From: Heterodera schachtii
Taxonomy: Eukaryota; Nematoda; Chromadorea; Rhabditida; Heteroderidae
Assembly: GCA_023374025.1 (NCBI GenBank)
Contig: SIJG01000006.1
Span: forward strand, 2,355,102 to 2,419,101
Direction of reading: 5' to 3'
DNA: 64,000 nucleotides
Below are positions 55,501 through 64,000 of the stretch, piece by piece; the first letter of the stretch is position 1, and every line of letters starts with the position of its first letter. The position numbers and the translations under genes were made by a program. The notes under the pieces were generated by a model, which searched no databases, was not told the DNA's origin, and worked only from the letters and a program-made list of their open reading frames with translations.

Positions 55501-57052
55501 AAATGCGAACAACTTACCGTGCATGAAGCCGTATGCGTCGATTTCTTCCATGTTTTTGAAATTTTCCGTTGGTTTTTCTTTTTCGATACCGTACTTTTTG
55601 GCAGCGAATTGGTAGCCACCTTTACTGTAGAATGACAACTGAAAAATAATCAAATAAAATAATTAATTCCAAAAAAATTTTCCCCGCCGTGCTTAACGGC
55701 ACCGTCAGGCTCCATTATAACATTAATTTTTCAAAATTTGACCCCATTGGAAAAATTTGTCATTTTTGGCGGAAAAGCTCTATTGAGAAAAATAACACTG
55801 GAGAAATACGGGCCTAATTCGGAGTTGCTTACCAAGCCATTTTTAAAACAGCACAACTTTTTTTTCTATCGGCCAAATTTTATAAGCTTCACAGTATTCG
55901 TAAGCTCAACATGTTTAGAGGCTGTTGATTAGCTATTTCTAAGCTATTGAACAACTAAAAAGTTTCAACATGAATACTTTTTGCATGTTTTATTTTAACA
56001 TTTTTACATGTCGGTTTATCGTTGTGATTTTAGAAAGTCGATAGAGCTTGTTAAGAAGCTTTCTATTGATACAAAGATTAAGTAATCCCACCTTCGAGCA
56101 GCGGGACCATTCCCTGAAAATGGGGATGGCGTTTAAAAGTCAATATTGAAGAACAATCTTTAAATTAAGAAATATAGGGGCAAAAACCTCCAATAATTTT
56201 ATTTTTAGATTTTTGAGAATTCTGCTCCTAGGGCTTATTGTTGTTGTGCTAACACAAAACGTACGAGTATTCTGTCATTCCGCATATTCCACTTTCGGCA
56301 TTGATGTCTTGTTGGTCAGCTCCTTTCTCCTTTAATGTTTTCTTCAAAACCTCGGAGAAAACATCAATTTCGGCCTGAAAGCATAAAAAAAAATTATGTA
56401 AAACAGAAGAAGCTAATTGATTGATATCTGGCCGACATGAAATTTGGGCTTGTTGCAATTTTTTTACAATTAATAGCATTTATTTTTTAAATTCTAAATT
56501 TGGTGCCCAAATTTCTGGTGCCCAAACTTACCGAATATTGGACATTGTTGATACAAAATAAATAAATTAAAAACAATAAAATTTTAGGTTTTGCATAAAA
56601 GATTAAAAAAAAAAATTCTATTAAAGGTTTCCATTTTTCGTGCAATTTTGGCACATTGACCAATGTCGTCCCTACTGAATGCCTAATTCATTTGAAGTGC
56701 CTTAATTCATTAATCCATTTAGCTACACAAATTATTTTCAATCTAATTCCTAGGTTTATTCTTTAGAAAGAGAACTTTGCTTGGTGTTCAATTTACCGCC
56801 GGTCCCCCCAAATTTTGTTCAAAATTTATTTAATTTTGTTGTGTCCAAATGGACAATTATTTCGAAAAACTCTCATTTTTCATAACACAAAAAAGTTAAT
56901 TTAATTTTATTTACCAATTTAATAAAAGTTTTTGCCCACCTTCACTTTACACTTTCCATTCTTTCCGTCGAATTCGACTTTCGTATCATCTTTAGGCCGT
57001 TCAATTTTTGGTACATAGTTCACTACGTCAGCTGACTTCGACAAGTCCTCCT
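52589..57052 (-). CDS. Multi-exon gene of unknown function, copy 2 (more intact)
   Basis: Exon blocks in order on the minus strand: 57052-56940 (EEDLSKSADVVNYVPKIE), 56682-about 56625 (AFSRDDIGQCAKIARKMET), 56378-56260 (AEIDVFSEVLKKTLKEKG), 55639-55519 (LSFYSKGGYQFAAKKYGIEK), 55297-55207 (VLLLFDGCAICNGKEVPNV), 55174-55124 (GPLVDTCQEYVKRP), 55076-54993 (SKALIVPMKRVQQESQGNF), 54474-54400 (CPEKKPATDIGNPGNKYY), 54327-54270 (YRVVLEVNHTCSEGG) and 52815-52589 (SMPLLRLCTMIFQIRRL...GKYINARVLK). Lengths and frames are conserved against copy 1 where that copy is intact. The first exon (signal peptide) was not found. The YxVxLEVxxTC segment vaguely recalls the second strand of a cystatin, but the QxVxG motif is missing; no family call is made. 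The second exon lacks a clear donor. An isolated copy of the YRVVLEVNHTC exon is at 58955-59005. Confidence 0.5.
53146..53815. mobile_element. Element with TAGGGTTTATAATTATATGC ends and ATATGCA iterations
   Basis: TAGGGTTTATAATTATATGC pairs with the inverse right end TAGGGTTTGTAATTATATGC. GCTATGAA flanks both sides (53138-53145 and 53816-53823). Subterminal repeats are AAATATGCACATAA units. Inserted into the copy-2 intergenic sequence matching 33185 in copy 1, which lacks it. Confidence 0.87.
54034..54190. mobile_element. Short foldback element with ATAATCCCCCAGTCT iterations
   Basis: ACCGTATATGCTCTAATTAT on the left is the inverse of ATAATTAGAGCCTATACGGT on the right. The interior repeats (T)AATCCCCCAGTCTCTA-type units three times. 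About 157 bases long. Related to the 26097 element through the ACCGTAT end and GGGCTATAATT sequence. Confidence 0.7.
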
Positions 57053-57213
57053 CTTAAAAATTTTTATTAGATTTTTTTGCGAGAGAGACGAAAGGGAGGG
57101 AAAATGCCAAAAATTTCCTTAACAAATGTAGGAATAAATAAAAATTAAGTTGTTTTGTTATAATATTCTTGCTATTATAATATATATGTTTAAAATATCG
57201 ATTACTCCTTTCA

Positions 57214-57930
57214 TTAAAAACAACAAAAAAAATAATAATTTGCATACAAAAAATGTAACCACTCCTGAACATGCCATGTCAGAATGATTGATTCCGAACC
57301 CAGGACGAACAATGTTTTATGCATACTTGGCAGTGTTAGGTCAAATTTATCCGGCATTTTCGGCGACATTGGTGCCGGTTCATCGGGCGCTCTCTTTCCC
57401 CTTTTTTTCGGGTTCTTCTCTCCCTTTCCATCCGTTTTCTTTCCGTATCCGCCTTGGCTTTCCGTTGACTCTTTAATGTTTTTTCCTTCCGTTTTGTCCG
57501 CGTTTATTTTTTCCGAGTCCACAGTTCCTGAATAAAATTATTAAATTATTTTTTTTATTAAATTCATTTTAATTTACCTGGCTTTTCATTGTTTGGTTCC
57601 GGTTTCGATGCGTCCGCGTTGGCGGCGCGCTGTTGTCGCACAACAGCGCTGTCCAGCGCGCTGATCAGGGCGATCAACAGCCTGAAAGTGGCATAAAGCC
57701 TATTTTGGTCAGGGTTTCTCGCTTTGAACTAAAATTCTAGAGCTGCTTCTGAACAAGGTTTCCCATTTAACACCGATTAATTTGATTTTAGACCAATTGA
57801 ACACATTTAAACCGTTTTTGTGATCAGTGATTTTTTGCGTTTTGTTTTGATTGCCTCTTTCTAGAGTCAATTTGTTTCAATTCAACCCCCCCTCCTAATT
57901 AACTTACACAAGTGCAGACCACTTCTTCAT
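57214..57930 (-). CDS. Secreted Lys/Pro/Gly-rich protein sharing the array's signal-peptide exons
   Basis: Three exons on the minus strand: 57930-57908, 57681-57578 and 57527-57214, joined in the same phases as the plus-strand gene at 21594; exon 2 is 104 bases in both. The first two exons encode MKKWSALV, LLIALISALDSA and ANADASKPEPNNEKP, nearly identical to that gene. Exon 3 encodes a low-complexity region (KTEGKNIKESTESQ, GYGKKTDGKGEKNPKK) and then a distinct tail (APMSPKMPDKFDLTLPSMHK...LYANYYFFCCF) before the stop. The 146-residue protein should be secreted and basic. A TATA-like TTTTATAATCCC lies about 55 bases upstream of the ATG and is also present in the broken copy near 44065. No cysteine modules. 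Function unknown. Confidence 0.7.
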
Positions 57931-57990
57931 TAGTACTGTGAGAGTAAAACGAATGAAGAGTGTGATTTGGGATTATAAAAGAGTAAAAAA
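57931..57990 (-). promoter_or_regulatory. TATA-like promoter of the minus-strand signal-peptide gene
   Basis: On the minus strand, CTCTTTTATAATCCC lies just upstream of CACACTCTTCATTCG and a CTCACAGTACT leader that leads to the ATG. The same order is seen upstream of the pseudogene at 44022 (TTTTATAATCCC near 44080). Position and conservation suggest a core promoter. Confidence 0.45.
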
Positions 57991-58019
57991 TCACTAAATT
58001 AAATGCACAAAAATTGAAA

Positions 58020-59180
58020 TGATTTCCAAAATTTTATTTAAAACTTTTTGTAATCGCTGTCCAATTGTATATTTTTGACTAAATTTAATTTTATAAAATA
58101 AAATGAATTATTTTTTTGACTATAAAAAATATGGTCGCAATCTTTTCATACATAGAGGAGAAAAATGAAGCCAAAGAAAATGAAATCATAAAATAAAAAA
58201 TTAATTCAGTAAGGCATTTCTGTGATAGTGAGCAAAATCGAAATGTGCAATTATTAAACAATTAGACAAAATATTTAATGTAAAAAAGATTAATAAATTC
58301 ATCATCATTTTAATATTCTAATTAAGAGCTTTTGCTGAATTAATTTTTAGTATCAAGACAAAAGCCTTTTACATCTTTTAAGATATGCTTAGATTCACCA
58401 ATATTTTCCACTCAGATTCACGGTTTAGTAAAATCACATAAAATATTATTTAAAGTTTCAGATTTCTACAAAATAAACTTTTCTGTAGTTTTATTTTTTA
58501 TACGTAAACGCTGGCAGTTTTAGCAAGATCTCTAAAAAAATATGGAAACAAAAATAGATTAAAAATGTCAAAATTTGAATTATTTGGTAATCTACATTCA
58601 CATATCAGCTGAATAAGTCCACTTTGATAAAAACCATGGCTTCCGCCGAAAGTTTTCAAAATCAGAGCACCAGGCTCAAAAAATCTAATTTTGGTGTCGA
58701 GAATCAGAATTTCGTGAATGTTTTCTTTTTATTAATCATCTAAAGCACTTCACATACATACTCAATTAGCCTTACAAAAAGCAAAAAGATTTTCAAGCCT
58801 GGAAAAAATTTATTAAGAAAAAACTTTAAAAATTTCGACTTTTTGCAATTTTGTGTTATAAAAAATTAAACGATGGTGAAAAGAGAGCAAAATCTCATAA
58901 ATCACATGGCCCATGAACGTGTTCATCAATTTTCGTAAAAAAAATGTTGTCCGGTTCGCCGCAGGTGTGGTTCACTTCCAGCACCATGCTGTAATTGTGT
59001 CTAAATAGTAAATAAGCAAGTCACTCAGTCTAATTATTTTGAAAATTTTAAAACGAAAAAACAATTTTGATGGCGACATGAAGTTTTTTGGGCACCAGCA
59101 GAAAGTTGGGCACCGGGAAGTTTGGGCAATATGATATTAATTTTAAAATTGAAAAACTAACAGGCCTAATGAGAGGCTAT
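58020..59180. other. AT-rich intergenic DNA with one orphan exon copy
   Basis: No gene was supported. At 58955-59005 (minus) there is a lone copy of the YRVVLEVNHTC exon (here YxxxVLEVNHTCGE), matching 54327 and 33493. 58770-58860 (TTTTCAAGCCTGGAAAAAAT) matches 8780-8850, a dispersed noncoding repeat. Confidence 0.45.
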
Positions 59181-59188
59181 GTGAACAG

Positions 59189-59990
59189 TTGCAATTTTGT
59201 AAAGTTTTTGGAACAAATTTTATACAAAAAAAAATATGGGGATTGAAGAGGGCAAAAGTTGGAAATAGACTTCACGCTTGGCCAAATGTCAATTGTATAA
59301 ATTCAGTTTATTTAATTTCTCTAAATTTCCTTCCCACTTTACATATTTTCTCAAATTCTTTTCACAAAATTGCGTTTATTTCAGCCATGAAAAGCAATGG
59401 TTTCATAAAGCAAAGGTCAACAACAACCCAACTACAGGGAAGTGTTTTAGGGCCAATTTTATTTTTAATATTTATAAATGACCTCTCAAATTATATGCCA
59501 GAAGACATTAGCATAAAAATGTATGCTGACGATGTAAAAATTTATACAGCCCATAAAAATGATTCTGGCACAGGAAAACTTTCTGATGCACTAATGAGCC
59601 TCGAAAAATGGACCCAAATTAATGGGTTGGAGATCGCAGTAGAAAAATGCTTTGCCATTTTTATTGGCCAAAATAATTTAAAGAAAGAATATTACCTCCG
59701 TGGAGAAAAAATCTTAGAAAGTAAATGGGTTCAAGATTTAGGGATTTTAATAGATCCCAAATTCAGTTTTTCAGAACATATGACAAAAATTATTAAAACT
59801 GCCTTCTTAAGAAGCTTTCAAATTCAAAGAATAATTAAAACAAAAGATTTAAAATTAATAATATCAGCTTATAAATCATACATTAGACCTATATTAGAAT
59901 ATGCGACTGAAGTCTGGAACCCTAATTTGAAATAAGACATTGAAAGATTAGAATCTGTTCAAAAAATTTTACCTAAAGGATTGACCAGCT
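59189..59990 (+). pseudogene. Non-LTR retrotransposon (LINE) reverse-transcriptase fragment
   Basis: The open frame to 59935 contains QGSVLGPILFLIFINDLSN, the YADDVKIY catalytic box (Y-x-D-D), LEKWTQINGLEIAVEKC, LGILIDPKFSFSEHM and RPILEYATEVWNP, in the order found in CR1/Jockey/Rex-type reverse transcriptases. The N-terminal fingers, endonuclease and 3-prime end are missing. A stop at 59933 interrupts the frame, after which IERLESVQKILPKGL continues the family sequence. The upstream 80 codons are not RT-like. Dead fragment. Confidence 0.88.
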
Positions 59991-60019
59991 GCATTTTCAT
60001 TAGGTTTGAGGCTTCTACG

Positions 60020-60500
60020 CTGACTTTTATTAAGCCTTTTTTGGGATTTCGTGCCTTAAATGCCTTTTTTAGCATTTTGTCTTTTTGGTGCCTTTTTTGG
60101 ACTTTTATCAATATTCTATTAAAAATGTATTAAAACCAAATTTAGCCTTATTTTTTAAATTTAGACCCCAAATTGGCAAAAATTAGTCTTTTTGGCGAAA
60201 GGTTTCCTGTATTTTGCTCTCCTGCGCTGAGATTTCATTTCCTAATAACAATGAAAAAAATCGTTGGCCCTAGGAGCAAAAAAAAAAAATCTTCGTATTC
60301 GCCCTCCGAACTTTTTTCTTGCTACGTGCGTGGAGGGAGATATATTGATTCAAGAATTTATGCTGATTAAAAAAAAAAATTGTGGCTTTTAACGTCTTGA
60401 AAAATGTGCGTTGAAAATTTTAAAAGCTTTTTTTCATGCCTTTTTCAGGATTTTCGTGCCTTTTCATGCCTTTTTTCAAGTGCCTATTATAGTGCCTTGG
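60020..60500. repeat. TGCCTTTTT-iterating repeat
   Basis: Units such as CGTGCCTTAAATGCCTTTTT and TCATGCCTTTTTCAGG occur at 60045-60110 and 60425-60495, separated by about 300 bases of AT-rich DNA. Similar units (AAATGCCTTTTTTCATACC) occur near 51615. It resembles the subterminal arrays of the elements above, but both blocks are in the same orientation. Confidence 0.5.
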
Positions 60501-60896
60501 CATCTCAAAAGAATGACTCTAACCACTAATAAGAATGGTGGGTGGATGACTTTCTTAAAATCACCATCAAAACCAATTTTTCTTAAGAAATTTTGATTTT
60601 CATCTATTTAAAAATTGAATTGTGCCTAAGAAAAGGCTTATTATATGATTTTAAAGAGAATTTGTGATGAATCGCCGCAAAATTAGTACTTCATTTTTCA
60701 ATTTCTCTGCCTATTTGCAATTGGGAAGTTTGTTAAAAGAACATTTAAATTCCGAATTTTCAAAAACAATAAATTTCTTTTTACCGTATTAAATGAATTC
60801 TAAATTCTTTAACAATCCTTGTTTTGATCAAGTTAACAAAAAGAAAAAATGCATAATAAAATTGACTATTTAATTGCTTTCAAATGGAGCCCTTTC

Positions 60897-60946
60897 GCTT
60901 ACGACCATACCACGTTGAAAGCACGCCATCCCGTCCGATCTGGCAA
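60897..60946 (+). pseudogene. Truncated 5S rRNA gene
   Basis: The first 50 bases of 5S rRNA (GCTTACGACCATACCACGTT to GTCCGATCTGGCAA) are identical to the full gene at 61211, then the match stops. The preceding 40 bases (AAAATTGACTATTTAATTG, CAAATGG) also match the 5-prime flank of the full gene, so gene and flank were duplicated and truncated. Confidence 0.9.
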
Positions 60947-61210
60947 AAAATGTTCTCGAGGATAGTCTAAAATGGAATTATTACTCAATGTTTTAATCCA
61001 ACGAAAATAAAATAGAAAATTAACCCGGAAGCAAATTTGAATTGTACAAAATTGTCGCATCATCCGGCATCAAATAGCCAATCCACCAAGGAAAAGATGA
61101 CATCGGTGCCGAGATATACAAAGAATCGCATGACAAAACGGCAAAAGCAAAATCATAAAGAAAGGCATTATAAAATTGACTATTTAATTGTTTTCAAATG
61201 GACCCCTTTC

Positions 61211-61329
61211 GCTTACGACCATACCACGTTGAAAGCACGCCATCCCGTCCGATCTGGCAAGTTAAGCAACGTTGGGCCTTCTTAGTACTTGGAACGGAGA
61301 CGTCCTGGGAATCGAAGGTGTTGTAAGCT
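61211..61329 (+). rRNA. 5S ribosomal RNA
   Basis: The 119-base sequence starts GCTTACGACCATACCACGTT and ends GTTGTAAGCT, so the ends pair in helix I. It contains the conserved CCCGTCCGATCTGGCAAGTT (helix III and loop region) and the internal promoter elements: A box AAGTTAAGCAACG and C box ACGGAGACGTCCTGGGAATC. It is followed by TTTTTT, a pol III stop. The sequence closely resembles the nematode 5S rRNA consensus as I know it. No spliced-leader RNA gene was recognised beside it. Confidence 0.95.
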
Positions 61330-61336
61330 TTTTTAA
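61329..61336 (+). terminator. Pol III T-run after 5S rRNA
   Basis: TTTTTT directly follows the 3-prime end of the 5S gene, the normal RNA polymerase III termination signal. Confidence 0.8.
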
Positions 61337-61744
61337 TTTTTATTGTAAAGAAAAAAAAATTAATTTTTTTGTTGAATTTATCTGATGTTTTTTATAACTT
61401 TTTATTCTGTATAAAAATCTTTTTTTTTCATTTATTAACATTTTTTGTTGTCTCAAAATGTGAGAAAAAATAAATAAGTTAATTAAATTATTTGAGAAAA
61501 AGGTAAAATTTTGCTAAACAAAAAATGAAATATGAAAAATGAAAAAAACGTTTTTTTAATAAAATTTCTTTTATCCAAAGGGTCAAGAAAATCTTTTAGA
61601 ATTCGAAAGAGCAGCTATAAAAGTGATGCTAAATTTTATAACTTCAAAGCTAATATGTTAATTAGGAAACTTAAATGATTTGTTAGATGAAAAATGAGTT
61701 TGTCAGCAAAGACATGCGACTGGCCAAGGGATCATATGAATTGA

Positions 61745-62130
61745 AAGTGGAAATGGCACGGAATTCCGACTTTAAAAAAGTCCGGAAATTTCGGAATTTC
61801 TTTTTCAGGTCGGAGTTCCATTTGCGAAAAAAATGTTGGGCCTCGGAATTACGAAAGTTTTTGGGGCCTCAGAATGCCATACCAAGTATGCGTGGGACCA
61901 AAGGCATTGCCAATCCGTGCAAATTTCGACTGAGTTTTGGGCAAAATCACTGGAACAATTCTTGAGGTACAAGGCAGGGGTGGAGCGCGACCTCGATTCG
62001 CGGCATTTTTTTCCGCGATCCACGCACGATGCGCGACAGCGGCAATTTGAATCCGCGATGCGCGACCCGCGACCGCGGGATTTTAAATCCGCGATGCGCG
62101 ATCCGCCGCGGAATTTGTGACTCCGCGGCA
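61745..62130. repeat. GGAATTCCGAC and CCGCGATGCGCGA repeat blocks
   Basis: The left part (61753-61870) iterates GGAATTCCGA / CCGGAAATTTCGG / CTCGGAATTACG, as in the blocks at 17702 and 22414. The right part (61979-62130) starts AGGGGTGGAGCGCGACC and iterates ATCCGCGATGCGCGA. These look like single ends of two different inverted-repeat elements. ORFs here on both strands follow from the repeats and are not genes. Confidence 0.55.
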
Positions 62131-62339
62131 ATTTTGGATAAAATTAAAAAAAATTATTTATTGAAGCGATTGTTTTATATATAAAATTATTAAAGTAAGT
62201 TTTCCTTTATGAAAAAGCAAAAGATTTATGGAAAATTGGTAATTTTTCCCAAAAAATTCATTTCAATTCCAAATTTTCACCTGTCGGAGCCGACAAAAAT
62301 TTTTAGTTTACTTAAAAAATTTGCATAAAAAAAAAGGTC

Positions 62340-62400
62340 ATTTTTTAAATTTAATTAGGGTCCGAGCCCCGCCCCCGTGACTCCAACAAAAGATAGCCCA
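62340..62400. repeat. Solo end of the TAGGGTTCGAGCCCCG element family
   Basis: TTAGGGTCCGAGCCCCGCCCCC matches the terminal sequence of the elements at 42089 and 47291, but no matching right end follows. Confidence 0.55.
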
Positions 62401-62976
62401 AAGATTTCTCTATTATTCAGTTAAATTTCGAAAAATTTTATTGAATTCAAAAAAGTTAGGGTCAAAATTGTTGAGTCTAAATTTTTCGGGCTTTTTTGAT
62501 TTACAATTTTTGGAAACTTTAACCAAATTTTAAAAAAATTATAATATAGTAGAGGATAAATAGAGCTACTTTCCAATACCAAGTTTAATTAATTTAACTA
62601 AGTTTAAGCTAACTTATGATGTATTATTTAGTAAATTAAATTTAAATAATAATTAAATTTAAATATTTCAATCATTGATACTTTTTGCAACTTCGCCCAC
62701 ATTGAATTTTGTTCCTCTCCCTGTCACTTTTTCTTTCATTAGAATTAGCTTTTAATTTTTTTTCCACTTTCTGTTTTATTTTACAAATTTATTATTTCCG
62801 TTTATTTTATGATGTTAATGATTTTTATTCACCAAAATTCGGGTGAATAGTCCGTTTATTCCATCATTTCTCAAACCAACAAAACTCATAGATAAAATGT
62901 ACAGTTTATTTAAAAAAATATTAATTTAATTATTTAATGAAATTAATTCGATTCTAATATTTTAGAAGATTAAAAC

Positions 62977-63265
62977 ATGCATTTTCTTATTACCAGTTTA
63001 ATTATGTTTATTAATTTATCACACATCCAATTGTTTTGCAGTCAACCGTAAGAAAAAAAATATTATTTTTCCTATCTTTTAAAATTTAATTTAAAGTTTT
63101 CATTTGACGAATGGCACTGACGGAGAGAAGCTTATACAGTTTCGTGCCACAACTGAGACAGATCAAGCAATAAAAAAGCCTTATGGCATTAAATTTTGGC
63201 TTGCACAGGACGGGGGAATTTGTGACGGCGGGTGGGAGAATATATTTGAACTGTTATTGAATTAA
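62977..63265 (+). CDS. Small secreted protein, LTNGTDG/CDGGW family, member 3
   Basis: Exon 1 (62977-63047) encodes the signal peptide MHFLITSLIMFINLSHIQLF followed by CSQP, with a gtaag donor splitting the proline codon. Exon 2 (63097-63265) encodes FHLTNGTDGEKLIQFRAT, YGIKFWLAQDGG and CDGGWENIFELLLN. The 79-residue product is very close to member 1 at 14749 (same intron phase, same core) but is on the opposite strand 48 kb away and has a different tail. It also shares flanks with the remnant at the window start. Secreted; function unknown. Confidence 0.78.
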
Positions 63266-63269
63266 AATG

Positions 63270-64000
63270 GTAAATAATTATTTAAATTGGTTAACTTTTT
63301 AGCGCATTGGGACATTTGTTGATTATTTTTGGAAAAAATTTAAAATAATACTATTGAAAAAATTTCTAAAAAATGAAAGAATGTTTTGGCAACATTAGTA
63401 TGTCTCTTCCAATTTCAGTATAAAGAAAGAAATTTACTTTTTTGACGCATGGTTAGTCGCCAACAATTTTGCTTTTAAATTTCAAAATGAACTAGGTATT
63501 ACATAAAGTGCCGAACATAGATTCCAATTTAATTTTTGGGTTTTCGGAGTGCCATCTCTGGGAAAGAAAACATTGGGGTCGGGAAGGAAATTTCCCAACA
63601 AAGTAAAAATGTTTCTATTAAATCTGAAATTGATAATGAATAGGCCAAATTTTCCTTTAATTTTTAGAAATGTTTTCATTTCATAATTTTTTCAATAATA
63701 TTTATTTGAATGGGAGTGTCATCGTCATCATGGATTTTCCAAATTTTAAACAAAATATGCTTTTTTGAGCCTCAAATTTATTCATTTATATCAATAGCTC
63801 TTGCTCGTATTCTGCAAAATTTATATAAAAAATCTTAATAAGGTAAACATCTTTGGCAAAATGACTAAAAATAGCCATTTTTGAGTATTTTGGACCTAAT
63901 TTTTATAGATCAACAAAGATTTTTTTAAATTTGCACTTTCAAATCGTAAAGAATTTTTAATTTATTGAGAAAAAAGAACTTATACTTTAAAAAATCGTTC
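63270..64000. other. AT-rich sequence, no supported gene
   Basis: The first part (63300-63345) matches 178-235 at the window start. Beyond that I see no coding or RNA signal. Confidence 0.4.

Larger units (their letters stand above)
44730..58015. repeat. Segmental duplication, copy 2
   Basis: Collinear with 19698-44115 (see that entry for block pairs). This copy lost the interval equivalent to 21880-26290 (replaced by a 0.5-kb insertion starting CAGGGCTCGGATCG at 46198) and 28440-30300 (direct junction near 49488). It gained elements at 47291, 50408, 51010 and 53146. Identity is highest in promoter and exon blocks. Confidence 0.88.

Noticed and set aside
61687..62131. Open frames on both strands over the CCGCGATGCGCGA region
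   Set aside because: The frames follow from the repeat itself and have no family motif.

Overview
This window looks like a eukaryotic, AT-rich nematode genome. Genes are split into small exons by short GT-AG and some GC-AG introns. A complete nematode-type 5S rRNA gene lies at 61211-61329, and glycosyltransferase families that are expanded in nematodes (GT31, GT14) are present. The many small secreted, cysteine-rich, lineage-specific proteins, the GC-AG introns and the heavy load of small inverted-repeat elements fit a plant-parasitic cyst nematode (Heteroderidae). That last step is inference.

Layout. (1) 0.1-6.8 kb: two GT31 beta-galactosyltransferase-type genes, one on each strand, with identical exon architecture, plus a decayed third copy between them. 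(2) 8.0-10.4 kb: a GT14 (core-2/I-branching type) gene on the minus strand with one single-base frameshift. (3) 10.7-16.9 kb: small genes on the minus strand, namely a galectin-like candidate, a 98-residue unknown, and two members of a small secreted family marked by LTNGTDG and CDGGW. A third member sits at 63 kb and a deletion remnant at the very start. (4) 19.7-44.1 kb and 44.7-58.0 kb: two diverged copies of a large segmental duplication. Each holds a plus-strand secreted gene array with repeated 8-cysteine modules, a multi-exon minus-strand gene of unknown function, and a minus-strand gene sharing the same signal-peptide exons. Each copy carries different deletions and transposon insertions. 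(5) 58-64 kb: a LINE reverse-transcriptase relic, one whole and one truncated 5S rRNA gene, GC-rich terminal repeats and the third small secreted gene.

Mobile DNA dominates the intergenic space. At least ten non-autonomous inverted-repeat elements can be delimited, many with visible 8-10 bp target duplications. They are nested up to three deep. Most share a terminal YAGGG-type end but then run into a different iterated short motif in each family. A Mutator-like element at 34.9-37.1 kb carries FLYWCH-like and transposase-like fragments and could be a relative of the source of transposition.

Functional reading: the glycosyltransferases act in Golgi glycan synthesis. The signal-peptide genes encode secreted proteins, some with Thr-rich linkers. 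A role as effectors is possible but is not shown by the sequence.
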